From an uncultured Porphyromonas sp. (GTDB lineage Bacteria; Bacteroidota; Bacteroidia; Bacteroidales; Porphyromonadaceae): a DNA stretch of 64,000 nucleotides. Where the stretch lies: positions 1 to 64,000 of the forward strand of contig NZ_CALIXW010000020.1 in the NCBI RefSeq assembly GCF_938046015.1, read 5' to 3'. The notes under the pieces were generated by a model. It was not told the DNA's origin and searched no databases. It saw only the letters and a program-made list of their open reading frames with translations. Each line of letters opens with the position of its first letter. Position 1 is the stretch's first letter. Of the stretch, positions 41,167 to 50,745 are shown piece after piece. The position numbers and the translations under genes were made by a program.

Positions 41167-42900
41167 CTAGTTGTGCGTAGCGTTCTGTGTCAGCTTGCCG
41201 GGGTAAGAGTTGATAGCACCCTGCGGGATGAAGTAGACGACGCGGTAGTCCGTGGCGGGGATATCCTCGAGCTGGTGGTGGGCTCCAGGATAGTGGCGGG
41301 TCAGGGCACGGCCGTTGCGGAAGACGTCGTAGCTACGCTCGGCCTGGAAGGCGAGCTCCAGCTGGCGCTCCTTGTCGATGCGGTCGGGGGCGTTGGCTGC
41401 GCTCAGGTCGCTGTACTTAGCCCCAGGGATGGAGCGGGTGCGGATGAGGTTGAGGTCGGTCTGAGCCTCGCCGTAGCGCCCGAGCTTTGCCAGGGCCTCC
41501 GCACGGTTGAGGTAGACTTCGCCAAGGCGCGAGATGAGGGGAGAGTGCAGGTGGCTCTCCTCACCCTCGCGGGAGCACTTGGTGATGTAGAACATCGGGT
41601 AGGCTCTATTGAGCGCGATCTTGTAGTCCAGCAGGCCTGTGTACACCTTGCCATCGCTGTAGGTGATGCGGTAGCGCCCTTCGGAGGCATTGACGGGCGT
41701 GAGCTCGTAGCTCTTGGTCTGCTTGGCGCCGCCGATGGTGACCTCCTCGGTCGCGGTGATCTTGCTACCTGTGCGCTGGATCGGGAGCTGAAGGTAGTTC
41801 TGGTCGCCGTTCTGCTCGGTCTTGATGAAGCGTAGTACCTCGACATTGCCCTCCTCATAGACGGGCTCGATGAAGGCAGCGCGGGCGTCTACGATGCGAC
41901 GGTGCTGGTCGGTGCGGTAGTCGTTGCGGCCCGTCTCATCGAGCATCTGGAGGTACTTGGCACTGGCGTACATCTCACCCCAGCCCATGCCGCCGATATT
42001 GGCATACATCCCCCCGACGCCGTAGTAGTGATCGTAGCCCGAGTACTCGGATGCGAGGCGACGGATGACGAAGATGGACTCCTTATTGGACTGTGGGAGG
42101 ATCCTCGGATAGCGCATGAAGTCCTCCCGTGAGAGCAGCTGGTACTGGCCGCTGGAGATGACCTTGGTGGCGTAGTCGACGGCCAGCTGGGCGTACTGCG
42201 CGTTCGGCTGCTCCCAGGTGCCGCTCATATAGAGGTAGACGCGGGAGAGGATCGCCTGGGCAGCGCCCTTGGAGGCATAGCTGGGGTCGCCCTCGCTGAC
42301 GGGGAGCAGCTCCTCGGCCTTGGTGAGGTCGGCGATGATCTGCTTGTAGCTCTCGGCCACGGTAGCGCGGTCGGGGAGGGTGAACTTGCCGAAGACATTA
42401 TCGGGCGTGCCATTGACCAGCGGTACGCCGAGGTTCTTCTCGGGATCCTGATAGTAGGGACGTCCGTAGGCGCGCACCAGGTAGTAGTAGAGCAGGCCGC
42501 GTACGAAGTAGCACTCGCCGACACGTGCCTTGACGGCGGCATCGGTGGAGGCCTCGTAGAGCTTGATCGTATTGGAGGCCTGGGCTATGGCCTTGTAGCT
42601 ATTGTCCCAGAAGGACTGCAGGCGGTAGTTATTGGGCGTACGGTTGAAGGTGATGAACTCGAAGAAGGCGTCGGTCGAGGCCCCACGTATCATGATGTTG
42701 TCGCCCGCGTACTCGCCGCAGCGGTGCATGGGGTCGCTCCAGGCCTTGAGCTGGGCGTAGACCCCGCGTACCATACCGTCGATGGCCTCTTCGGGGGACT
42801 CGGTGATGCGCGAGGAGGACATGTGTCCCTTGGGCTCGCGGTCTATGGAGCAGGCTACGAGCAGCCCTGAGGCTAGCAGGAGCGTGAGTATCTTATTCAT
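41167..42900 (-). CDS. RagB/SusD-family nutrient-binding lipoprotein
   Basis: A 577-residue surface lipoprotein (LLVAC, Cys16) with the helical TPR-like SusD fold: early region EEAIDGMVRGVYAQLKAW, the conserved middle VGECYFVRGLLYYYLVRAYG and the late EVYLNRAEALAKLGRYGEAQTDLNLIR. It forms the lid of the SusC channel encoded just upstream and hands a glycan or peptide to it. No glycoside hydrolase or sensor gene is adjacent, so the substrate cannot be assigned. Confidence 0.95.
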   Translation of the reverse strand: MNKILTLLLASGLLVACSIDREPKGHMSSSRITESPEEAIDGMVRGVYAQLKAWSDPMHRCGEYAGDNIMIRGASTDAFFEFITFNRTPNNYRLQSFWDNSYKAIAQASNTIKLYEASTDAAVKARVGECYFVRGLLYYYLVRAYGRPYYQDPEKNLGVPLVNGTPDNVFGKFTLPDRATVAESYKQIIADLTKAEELLPVSEGDPSYASKGAAQAILSRVYLYMSGTWEQPNAQYAQLAVDYATKVISSGQYQLLSREDFMRYPRILPQSNKESIFVIRRLASEYSGYDHYYGVGGMYANIGGMGWGEMYASAKYLQMLDETGRNDYRTDQHRRIVDARAAFIEPVYEEGNVEVLRFIKTEQNGDQNYLQLPIQRTGSKITATEEVTIGGAKQTKSYELTPVNASEGRYRITYSDGKVYTGLLDYKIALNRAYPMFYITKCSREGEESHLHSPLISRLGEVYLNRAEALAKLGRYGEAQTDLNLIRTRSIPGAKYSDLSAANAPDRIDKERQLELAFQAERSYDVFRNGRALTRHYPGAHHQLEDIPATDYRVVYFIPQGAINSYPGKLTQNATHN

Positions 42901-42920
42901 ATCGTAGGATGCAGACTAGG

Positions 42921-45900
42921 TTAGAGGGAAAGGTTGAGCCCGAAGATGACCTTGCGTACAGGAGGGTAGACCCCAGGCGAAGTCGTGCCCATGACGGTAC
43001 CCGAGGAGGAGGGTAGCTCGGGGTCGACGCCGGAGTACTTGGTGAAGGTCAGGAGGTTCTCGGCGTTGACGTACAGGCGGAGCGTCTGGATCTTGAGCTG
43101 CGGCAGGGAGAAGTTGTAGCCGAGGGATAGGCTGCGGAGCTTGAGGAAGGAAGCGTCCTCGAGGTAGCGTGAGGAGGCCTTGTTGCCGCCATCCTTATTG
43201 TTGTAGAGGGCGCGGGGGTGGGTGGCCTCATCGCCTGCCTTCTGCCAGCGCGACCAGCCTGGGCGCAGGACCATCTGATTGCGGTCCGCGTAGGCAAGAT
43301 CGGAGTCGTACTCCTGGCGCGAGTAGTTATAGATCTGTCCGCCGAGGGAGTAGCCGAAGGCCAGCGCGAAGTCGAGCTGACGCCAGCGCAGGTTGGTCGA
43401 GAAGCCCCCGAAGAGCTTGGGGGCAGCGTTGCCGAGCTTGTAGTAGTCGGCCTCGGCGTAGTTCTTGGTCACGACCTTGCCGCCCTTGCCATCGTCCTTG
43501 TACCACTGGGGGCGTCCGTCCTCCTTGTTGACGCCGGCCCACTCCTTCATATAGTAGGTGTCAATGGGCGAGCCGATCTCCAGGATGCGAGAGGCCGTAC
43601 CTGAGATGCCCGTACCGTCGCCGATGATCACGGGCTTGGCTACGAACTGACCCGTCGTGGCGTCGTACTGGCGGAAGATGTCGGTCAGCTTGTTGGCGTT
43701 GTGCCCGAGGTTGGCGTCGAGGCTCCAGGTAAAGTCCTTGCTGCGGATGATGTCGCCGCCGATGGCGAATTCGACCCCACGATTGTCCATCTTCCCGATG
43801 TTGCGGTAGATGTTGGTGACGCCGATGAGCCCTGTGACGGGGACGTTGTAGAGAATGTTGTCGGTCTTCTTGGAGTAGAGGTCGAGGTTGAAGTGCAGGC
43901 GGTTATCCCAGAGCGAAGCATCGATCCCGAAGCCCGTCGTATAGGTGCGCTCCCAGGTGAGGTCGGGGTTGCCGAGCTGGGAGATGAGCATCCCGGGGCG
44001 GCCGTCGTAGTTGGCCGAGACGGAGTAGAGGTCGTACTGGGGATAGAGGGCCTCGGGGCGATTCCCTGCCGAGCCGTAGGAGAGACGGAGCTTGAGCTGG
44101 TCGACACCCTGGAGGTGGAACCACGACTCGCGGTGGACGTTCCACCCGCCACTGATGGAGAAGAGCGTCCCGTACTTGGCATTGGAGCCGAGGTTGGAGG
44201 CGCCATCACGACGGATCGAGCCCTCGAGGAGGTAGCGCCCGTCGTAGCTGTAGCGGGCGTTGGCGAAGACGGACTGCACGGCCCACTCCGCGATGCCGCC
44301 GCGGGCACGCTCGGGCTTGGCCGTGATGTCCAGCACCTCGAAGCCAGGGATGAAGCCTATGCCGTAGGCGTCGAGCGTCTTACCCCAGTAGTCGTTGTAC
44401 TCATAGGCCAGCAGCCCGTTGAGGCTGTGCTTGCCCCAGCTGTTGCTCGTCAGCAGCTTCTGGTTGGTGTACTTGCGCATCACCTCAGCGCGGTACTCGG
44501 TGATGCGTCCGTTGACGCTCTCGCCCGAGCTGGAGCGGGGGTCGGAGTAGCTGCGACTAGCGTGGTGCACGTACTTGAGGTTGTTGACCGAGGAGAAGGT
44601 GAGCCAGGGGGTGAGGCGCAGGTCGAAGTCCAGGCTACCCATGAACTCGTAGTTGCGCGCGTCGCCATGGTTCCACTGCAGGTCACGGATGTAGTTGGTG
44701 CCCGTGCGGTTCACCCAGCCGCTGTAGCGGTGCGGTACGGGCTTGCCGTCCTTGTCATAGGGGCTATCCCAGGGGAGCATGGAGTACATGGCGGTGACGG
44801 AGTACTGGCGGTCGTCGGTCGTCTGCAGTGCCCCGCTGATGGAGGGGCGTATCGTCAGGGCCTCGAAGGGTCGGTAGTTGGTCTTGGAGCGGAAGTTGAA
44901 GCGCTGGTAGTCGAAGCCCTTGACAGCGCCCTGCTCCTTGTAGTAGCCGATGGAGAAGAAGGAGTTGAGACTCTCGCTACCGCCCTGCATGGAGAGGCTG
45001 TAGTCCTGGGTCACGCCAGTGCGTGTGGCGAGCTTCCACCAGTCGAAGTTATCGTTGCGCAGCTCGGGCTTCCAGCGGTCGAACTTCAGTGCCTCGGGGT
45101 TCTGCACCGAGGCGAAGTAGTCGTAGAGCTCCGCGCCCGTCATCATGCGCTGATTGCCATTGTGCAGCATGCTGACGCCCGCGCGTAGGGCGGCCGATAC
45201 CTTGACCTTGCCCGAGCGGCTGCTCTTGGTCGTGACGACGACGACCCCATTGGCCCCAGCCGATCCGTAGATGGCGGTGGAGGCGGCATCCTTGAGGACG
45301 GTCACGGCCTCGATGTCCTGTGGGCTGAGCTGGCCGGGGTCGTCCCCGACGATGACGCCATCGATGACCCAGAGGGGGCGCGTATTCCCGTTGAGCGTGG
45401 CCTGCCCACGGATGACGACGGCGGCGCTGGAGCCTGGCTGCGCCGATCCTGGGGCGACGTAGACGCCTGGAGCCTTACCGTTGAGGAGGTTGGCCACAGA
45501 GGGGGTGGTGAGGTCCTTGAGCTTGGAGTCCTTGAGGCTGATCATCGCCCCGGTGAGGCTCTCCTTGCGCTGGGTGGTGTAGCCGACCACGACCAGCTCG
45601 CCGAGGGTGCGGGCATTCTCCTTGAGCTTGATCGTCTGCGGGCTGCTGGTGGCGCTCACCTCGATCGTCTGATAGCCGATGCAGGAGATGACGAGCACGC
45701 TGCCCGGTGCTGCGGCGAGGCTGTAGCGCCCCTGCACGTCGGTCACGGTGCCGAGGTTCCTATTGCCCTTGACGGAGATGCTGGCGCCGATGATGGCTTC
45801 ACCACTCTGGGCGTCTACGACCTGGCCGCGTAGCTTGGCACTGTTGGTGCTCTGCTGCTCGGGCTGCGCGGAGCTGCCGCTGCTCGGGGAGGCGTGTAGC

Positions 45901-45989
45901 CCCAGAGGAAGGAGTCCCGGGAGGAGTAGGGCTAGGACGAGGCTCTTGCGCAGGCTCGCTCTAGCGAAGGGGAGTAATTGGTTCTTCAT
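42921..45989 (-). CDS. RagA/SusC-family TonB-linked outer-membrane protein
   Basis: A 1022-residue receptor. After the signal peptide comes a carboxypeptidase-D-like domain (LRGQVVDAQSGEAIIGASISVKGN, about 53-130), then the SusC plug with the signature LGELVVVGYTTQRKESLTGAM and DIEAVTVLKDAASTAIYGSAGANGVVVVTT, then a long barrel to the aromatic end FGLNLSL. It imports the ligand caught by SusD using TonB energy. The two genes are 20 bp apart in the usual order. It is divergent from a siderophore-type receptor gene, with a 22-bp array between them. Confidence 0.96.
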   Translation of the reverse strand: MKNQLLPFARASLRKSLVLALLLPGLLPLGLHASPSSGSSAQPEQQSTNSAKLRGQVVDAQSGEAIIGASISVKGNRNLGTVTDVQGRYSLAAAPGSVLVISCIGYQTIEVSATSSPQTIKLKENARTLGELVVVGYTTQRKESLTGAMISLKDSKLKDLTTPSVANLLNGKAPGVYVAPGSAQPGSSAAVVIRGQATLNGNTRPLWVIDGVIVGDDPGQLSPQDIEAVTVLKDAASTAIYGSAGANGVVVVTTKSSRSGKVKVSAALRAGVSMLHNGNQRMMTGAELYDYFASVQNPEALKFDRWKPELRNDNFDWWKLATRTGVTQDYSLSMQGGSESLNSFFSIGYYKEQGAVKGFDYQRFNFRSKTNYRPFEALTIRPSISGALQTTDDRQYSVTAMYSMLPWDSPYDKDGKPVPHRYSGWVNRTGTNYIRDLQWNHGDARNYEFMGSLDFDLRLTPWLTFSSVNNLKYVHHASRSYSDPRSSSGESVNGRITEYRAEVMRKYTNQKLLTSNSWGKHSLNGLLAYEYNDYWGKTLDAYGIGFIPGFEVLDITAKPERARGGIAEWAVQSVFANARYSYDGRYLLEGSIRRDGASNLGSNAKYGTLFSISGGWNVHRESWFHLQGVDQLKLRLSYGSAGNRPEALYPQYDLYSVSANYDGRPGMLISQLGNPDLTWERTYTTGFGIDASLWDNRLHFNLDLYSKKTDNILYNVPVTGLIGVTNIYRNIGKMDNRGVEFAIGGDIIRSKDFTWSLDANLGHNANKLTDIFRQYDATTGQFVAKPVIIGDGTGISGTASRILEIGSPIDTYYMKEWAGVNKEDGRPQWYKDDGKGGKVVTKNYAEADYYKLGNAAPKLFGGFSTNLRWRQLDFALAFGYSLGGQIYNYSRQEYDSDLAYADRNQMVLRPGWSRWQKAGDEATHPRALYNNKDGGNKASSRYLEDASFLKLRSLSLGYNFSLPQLKIQTLRLYVNAENLLTFTKYSGVDPELPSSSGTVMGTTSPGVYPPVRKVIFGLNLSL

Positions 45990-46033
45990 CGTTTGTTCTA
46001 GCCGTTAGTAGTTAGTGTAGGACTTAGATGGAG

Positions 46034-46041
46034 CAAATGTA
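46034..46041 (-). promoter_or_regulatory. -7 box TACATTTG for susC-susD
   Basis: Exact TAnnTTTG match with ~41-nt leader. Confidence 0.65.
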
Positions 46042-46138
46042 GAGTCTTTGCCGCAGCTCTACAAGGCTCTTTTCCTTAGAAACTTAAGGAAGCATCCGCC
46101 CGCTGGCAAAGCCCTTCGCCGCAGCCCCTCCCCGCCCC

Positions 46139-46226
46139 TGACTGCTATCCCTCAGAGCGCTGACTGACGCCCCTCAGCTTCCTGACTGACGGCTCTCAGC
46201 GTGCTGACGGATATCCCTCACGGAGC
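46139..46226 (-). repeat. 22-bp tandem array, GGATATC class
   Basis: Four exact 22-bp units starting at 46139, 46161, 46183 and 46205, with TGACTGCTATCCCTCAG in the first and GGATATCCCTCAC in the last. Confidence 0.85.
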
Positions 46227-46351
46227 TGGGGGCTAGCTCCCAGCTCGCTGGGGCCTCGGGCGGGGCAGCTCGAGGCTCAGGCAAGGGCTGCTGCAGTACC
46301 CTTAGGCAAAGGTGCTCTGAGCCCTAAGCTCGTGGGCTCGGCTTTGTTTCG

Positions 46352-46359
46352 TATCTTTG
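46352..46359 (+). promoter_or_regulatory. -7 box TATCTTTG for the siderophore-type receptor gene
   Basis: Exact TAnnTTTG match with ~75-nt leader. Confidence 0.65.
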
Positions 46360-46437
46360 TGGCCGCTAGGGCAGGACAGACACTGCCTTGGTGATAACCA
46401 AAGCCTTAAATAGGCATTAACTCATTTAATTTCCTCT

Positions 46438-48804
46438 ATGAAAAGTCTTACGACTTCGCTCCTGCTCTTTGTGGGGGCAACGGGTGTGGCCTCTGCTGCA
46501 GGGCATCCCACCTTCGCTGACTCCATCCGCCACATTGATAGCGTGCTGATCACGGCGCGTGCGCGTCAGGAGGTCAGCATCAACCCGCTGGGCGTGCCCG
46601 AGCGCAAGGTGCCGATGACGATCAATAAGGTCTCAGGCCTGATGCTCCAGCAGCGTGCCATCACGCAGCTCGGGGACGCCCTGCGCTTCACCCCCGCGGT
46701 GCAGAACCGCAAGAGCTATGGGGCCTTCAACGAGATCGCCGTCCGTGGCTTCAACCGCGCTGTCTATATGGTCGACGGCGTGCGTGACGAGCGCTCCATG
46801 GTCAACTCCAATCCCTTCGTCAACCTCTACAATGTAGAGCGCATCGAGGTCCTCAAGGGTCCCGCCTCTGTCCTCTATGGCTATGCCAATGCTGGGGGGA
46901 TTATCAACGTCGTGCGTCGCGCCCCGAGCGATAGCCTCACCCTGGGGGCACACCTCCGCTACGGCAGCCTCGGCTACTACGACCTCGGCGTGCATGCAGG
47001 CGGCCAGCTGGCGCGTGGGCTCAATATCTATGCTGGGGGCTTCCACGCGGGCGGCGACCAGTGGCGCCACACCCAGGATACGCAGAATAGCCTCTTCACG
47101 GCGCTGAGCTACACGACGGGCGCACATAGCTTCGTCCTCCGCCTGGAGGGCTTCTACGACTACTTCGGTACGGAGACGGGGCTGCCCGCACTGATGCCAG
47201 CCGATATGTACCGCGTGAGTGATGACCAGCTCTTCGCCCGTAAGGACGAGCTGCGCCCTGGGCTCGACCGCAGCTGGCGCTACAATGACCAGTCGGACTT
47301 CATGTACCACAGCGGCGCTAATGCCTCGCTCAAGTGGACCTACAACTTCGGCTCGGGCTGGCGTCTCTCCGACTACCTCTCCGGCAGCTACGACGACATT
47401 GACTACTTCAGCACCGAGACGATGAGCTGGCCTACGAGCCGCACGGCAGGCGCTAAGTACGGCTACTACAGCAAGGCCGCCGACGGGACGAAGACCTACT
47501 ACGACCTAGATCACCTGATCTACGACAGCAACCTGCGCTTCTCCCACATCACGCAGATCATGCAGAACACGCTAGACCTGACGGGCAGCTTCACCCTCGG
47601 CTCCATCGTCAACAACCTGCGTCTGGGCTACAGCACGACCTACATGCACCGCACGAGCTACTCGGGCTACAACGATGATGACATCTGGGGTCCCTCGCGT
47701 AGCATCGACGCTGCGGGCAAAGTCGTCTACCCCCAGGGGCGCGTCCTCAACCCTGACTTCAACGGTGGGCTAATGAGCAAGTTCAGCCAGGCCAGCCCCA
47801 ACCGCACCTGGGTGCACGGCTTCTCGCTGAGCGACGTCGTCGAGCTGACGCCTCAGCTCAAGGCCATGCTCGCCCTGCGCTACGACCTCTATAGCTACAA
47901 GAGCACCAAGGGCCGCATGGCGACCATCAATGGCGAGCGCCGTCACGAGGCCGTCAAGGACGACCAGTGGCTCTCGGTGAGCCCTCAGGAGCTGAGCTAT
48001 CGTGGTGGGCTGGTATGGTTGCCCACGGAGTCGCTGAGCTTCTACGGCTCGATCGGTAGCTTCTTCGCTCCCGACCAGACGCTGACCTTCAACCCCGCGA
48101 CGCAGCGCTTCTATGACAAGGCGGGACAGGCCGTCACCGAGCGCCGCAATGGCTACTACTTCGAGCCTCGCCGCGGCTATCAGGCCGAGCTGGGCGCCAA
48201 GTACACCCTCGGCGAAGTCCTTGACCTAAACCTCGCGGGCTACTTCATCCGTCAGGAGAACGAAGTCGTGCGCACGACGCAGACCGAGCAGGTGGCTGGC
48301 GCGGCTAGGCGCTACAACGTCTCGGCACAGATCGGTGCGACCGAGAGCAAGGGCTTCGAGGCCGAGGCTACGTTGCGTCCCGCCGCTGGCCTGAGCCTCA
48401 GCGCAGGCTACGGCTACACGGATGCTGCCATCGCCGACGTCAATGAGACGCCCGTCAGCAAGCTCTTCAACATCAAGAAGGGCACGCCGCTGGCCTGGGT
48501 GCCTAAGCATACCCTCTACACCTACGGGGGCTATGAGCTGCAGCGCGGTGCCCTGCGTGGCCTCGGGCTCAACTACAGCCTGACCTACCGCAGTGAGATG
48601 TACTACAACGTAGGCGCGGGCCGCACGCTCGACCCCACGACGCAGCTCGACCTCGGGGCTAGCTACCGTCTGCCCTACGGCATCAGCCTCGAGCTGCAGG
48701 TACGCAACGTCCTCGGGACGAAGTCCTGGGCCTCCACGCTGGGCACGCAGCTGATGCCTGCCGAGCCTACCAACGCGCTCGTGACGCTTCGCTACCAGCT
48801 CTAG
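46438..48804 (+). CDS. TonB-dependent siderophore-type receptor
   Basis: Outer-membrane receptor of 788 residues with signal peptide (LLLFVGATGVASAAG), plug (about 40-165: VPMTINKVSGLMLQQRA, AVRGFNRAVYMVDGVRDER, IEVLKGPASVLYGYANAGGIINVV) and a barrel ending VTLRYQL. The plug pattern fits the FhuA/FpvA siderophore class rather than SusC or BtuB. It would import a ferric siderophore or similar chelate. It is monocistronic; no siderophore lipoprotein or ABC transporter is in the window. Two hairpins follow. Confidence 0.88.
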   Translation: MKSLTTSLLLFVGATGVASAAGHPTFADSIRHIDSVLITARARQEVSINPLGVPERKVPMTINKVSGLMLQQRAITQLGDALRFTPAVQNRKSYGAFNEIAVRGFNRAVYMVDGVRDERSMVNSNPFVNLYNVERIEVLKGPASVLYGYANAGGIINVVRRAPSDSLTLGAHLRYGSLGYYDLGVHAGGQLARGLNIYAGGFHAGGDQWRHTQDTQNSLFTALSYTTGAHSFVLRLEGFYDYFGTETGLPALMPADMYRVSDDQLFARKDELRPGLDRSWRYNDQSDFMYHSGANASLKWTYNFGSGWRLSDYLSGSYDDIDYFSTETMSWPTSRTAGAKYGYYSKAADGTKTYYDLDHLIYDSNLRFSHITQIMQNTLDLTGSFTLGSIVNNLRLGYSTTYMHRTSYSGYNDDDIWGPSRSIDAAGKVVYPQGRVLNPDFNGGLMSKFSQASPNRTWVHGFSLSDVVELTPQLKAMLALRYDLYSYKSTKGRMATINGERRHEAVKDDQWLSVSPQELSYRGGLVWLPTESLSFYGSIGSFFAPDQTLTFNPATQRFYDKAGQAVTERRNGYYFEPRRGYQAELGAKYTLGEVLDLNLAGYFIRQENEVVRTTQTEQVAGAARRYNVSAQIGATESKGFEAEATLRPAAGLSLSAGYGYTDAAIADVNETPVSKLFNIKKGTPLAWVPKHTLYTYGGYELQRGALRGLGLNYSLTYRSEMYYNVGAGRTLDPTTQLDLGASYRLPYGISLELQVRNVLGTKSWASTLGTQLMPAEPTNALVTLRYQL

Positions 48805-48815
48805 TCGGGCTACTG

Positions 48816-48851
48816 CCGCTAGACCTTAGCCCCGCGGTGAGGGTCTAGCGG
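48816..48851 (+). terminator. First hairpin after the receptor gene
   Basis: CCGCTAGACC pairs with GGTCTAGCGG around a 16-base loop, just after the stop codon. No T tract. Confidence 0.55.
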
Positions 48852-48876
48852 CGGAGCTCTTCCCCTAGATAGACCA

Positions 48877-48933
48877 AAAGCGCTGCGGCTGACCGCTCCC
48901 CTCTCGAGAGGGGGCAGTCAGCCGCAGCGCTTT
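48877..48933. terminator. Bidirectional terminator
   Basis: AAAGCGCTGCGGCTGAC pairs with its near complement GTCAGCCGCAGCGCTTT, with inner CCCCTCTCGAGAGGGG. It lies between convergent genes and is T-rich on the plus side (TTTATTT). Confidence 0.9.
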
Positions 48934-48962
48934 ATTTGTACTTGGGTGGGGCTAGCCTCGGG

Positions 48963-50672
48963 CTAGTGTCCCGCGAAGGCCTCCGTGATGGGATGACCGA
49001 TGCAGCCCGAGGGGTACTGCGTCTTGAGCAGCGCCGCCAGCGTAGCGGCGATGTCGGTGATGTAGGTCTCGCGGTAGAGGTGCCCAGGGCGGATGCCGCG
49101 GCCCATGAAGATCAGCGGGATGTGCGTGTCGTAGGGTGACCAGACGCCGTGGCTGGTGCCGAGGGCGCGCTTGCCACTGCTGCGGGCGTACCAGCCTGGA
49201 TCAGCGACGATGAAGATCTCCCCGCTGCGGCCCTTGCGGTAGCCGTTGATGACACGCTCGCGGATAGCCTGTGGGGCGGTCGCCAGCTGCGCCTCCTCGG
49301 CGGGGATGACGAAGGCTGCCCCCGGCAGACGCTCGCGCAGCGCGGAGCTGACGGCACGGATCAGGGCCATGCGATCGATGCCGAGGGAGTCGATGCGAGG
49401 ATTGTTGAAGAAGACCTGATAGTTGGCCACGCGGGTGACCAGTGCTAGATTCTGCCCTGTGAAGGCACGCGCCGTAGAGTCGGCGATCTTGAGGGCGCGG
49501 TCGGTGCGCAGGCCGCTGCCGGGGAGCTTATGCTCCTGCTCGAAGGTGAGGTTGTGCCCCGCGGCGTGGTCTGCCGTCAGGACGAAGACGTAGCCGTCCT
49601 TACCCACGCGCTGGTCCAGATAGCTGAGGAAGTCCGCCAGGTCGCGGTCCAGACGCAGGTAGGTGTCCTCCGTCTCGATGGCGAAGGTGCCGTAGTGGTG
49701 CCCTACGTAGTCGGTGGCGGAGTGGCTCATGGCCAGGAAGTCCGTCTCCTCAGGACGGCTGCCCAGCTGCTCGCCCTCGATGGCAGCCTTGGCCATCTCG
49801 AAGGTCAGCGTATTGCCAAAGGGCGTGGTGCGGATGACGCCCTTGCCCTGCTCCTGCAGCAGCCTTGCCGTGGGCAGCGGTAGGGTAGGGGGCACCTCGC
49901 CCTGCTTACCCCAGGGATTCTCGTAGTTGTTCAGGTCGGGCGAGCTCTGCTTATAGCTGTCGATGGGGAAGAGCGGGTGCCAGTCGTCCTTCAAGAGGGC
50001 GGTGATGCGGTCACGCTCGTTGAAGCGCTTGACCCACTCGGGCAGCTCCTGCATGTAGTAGCTGCTGGTGATGAAGTTGCCCGTAGCATCGTCCAGCCAG
50101 TAGACCCCGTTGGCCGTGTGGCCTGCGGGCAAGATGGAGGCACGGTCCTTGATGGCTACGCCTATGGTCTTGCTGCGGAAGTTGGAGGCGATGCGCAGCT
50201 CGTCGGCGATGGTGGTGGAGAGGAGGTTGCGGGGCGACATCTGCCCGCTCTTGCCGTTGGGCGCGCCGACGGTGGTGACGCTGCGGTCCTGTGTGCAGTA
50301 GATGGGGGCGTTGTCCTTGACGAAGTCATTGCCCGCGATGCCGTGGATGGCGGGTACGCTGCCCGTGTGCACGGAGCTATGCCCGATGGCGGTGACGCTG
50401 GGCAGGTAGTTGATGCGGGTATTCTCGCAGTTGAAGCCCTGGGTAAGTAGGCGCTTGAAGCCGCCCTCGACGAAGCGCGCTTGATAGCGGTAGAGATAGT
50501 CCCAGGTCATCTGGTCGACCATCATCGTCACCACCAGGCGCGGGCGGCCGTGCTGTGGGGTGACCTGATGTGTGGCCTGCTTCGTGCTGGCCTTGCGCTG
50601 TGCCTGGGCGGTGCTGCCTAGGGCTAGGAGCCCGAGGGCGAGGGTGCAGAGTCGGTAGTACTGATGTGTCAT
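48963..50672 (-). CDS. PafA-like alkaline phosphatase family protein
   Basis: A 569-residue exported metal-dependent phosphatase (signal LALGLLALGSTAQAQ). The sequence VVTMMVDQMTWDY carries the first metal ligand; LPSVTAIGHSSVHTGSVPAIHGI holds the nucleophilic threonine used by PafA-type enzymes in place of serine; AGNDF has the substrate-contacting asparagine; DHAAGHN and the late GTSHGVWSPYDTHIPLIFMG supply further metal ligands. It releases phosphate from phosphomonoesters in the periplasm. It is the last gene of a minus-strand group after prmA. Confidence 0.9.
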   Translation of the reverse strand: MTHQYYRLCTLALGLLALGSTAQAQRKASTKQATHQVTPQHGRPRLVVTMMVDQMTWDYLYRYQARFVEGGFKRLLTQGFNCENTRINYLPSVTAIGHSSVHTGSVPAIHGIAGNDFVKDNAPIYCTQDRSVTTVGAPNGKSGQMSPRNLLSTTIADELRIASNFRSKTIGVAIKDRASILPAGHTANGVYWLDDATGNFITSSYYMQELPEWVKRFNERDRITALLKDDWHPLFPIDSYKQSSPDLNNYENPWGKQGEVPPTLPLPTARLLQEQGKGVIRTTPFGNTLTFEMAKAAIEGEQLGSRPEETDFLAMSHSATDYVGHHYGTFAIETEDTYLRLDRDLADFLSYLDQRVGKDGYVFVLTADHAAGHNLTFEQEHKLPGSGLRTDRALKIADSTARAFTGQNLALVTRVANYQVFFNNPRIDSLGIDRMALIRAVSSALRERLPGAAFVIPAEEAQLATAPQAIRERVINGYRKGRSGEIFIVADPGWYARSSGKRALGTSHGVWSPYDTHIPLIFMGRGIRPGHLYRETYITDIAATLAALLKTQYPSGCIGHPITEAFAGH

Positions 50673-50745
50673 AGCTGTCGTGTGGCTATAGGGGTGAGAG
50701 AGACCCTAGAGCAAGCTCCGAGAGGAGTCACCCTAGGGCTAGGGC

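Larger units (their letters stand above)
45990..46437. other. Divergent intergenic region
   Basis: Between SusC (-) and the siderophore-type receptor gene (+). Holds both promoters and a 22-bp array. No Fur box or riboswitch recognised. Confidence 0.6.

Noticed and set aside
43701..45188. 495-codon open frame on the plus strand opposite SusC
   Set aside because: It is the complement of a strongly coding, G+C-rich gene; its product is low-complexity Val/Ala/Gly/Glu with no family. The same applies to long frames opposite the hexosaminidase (53897-55135), CDF (7906-8961), nqrB (59438-60676) and SusD (41017-41835) genes.
45990..46437. Fur box or riboswitch ahead of the siderophore-type receptor
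   Set aside because: No convincing GATAATGATAATC-like dyad or conserved cobalamin/heme riboswitch core could be recognised by eye.
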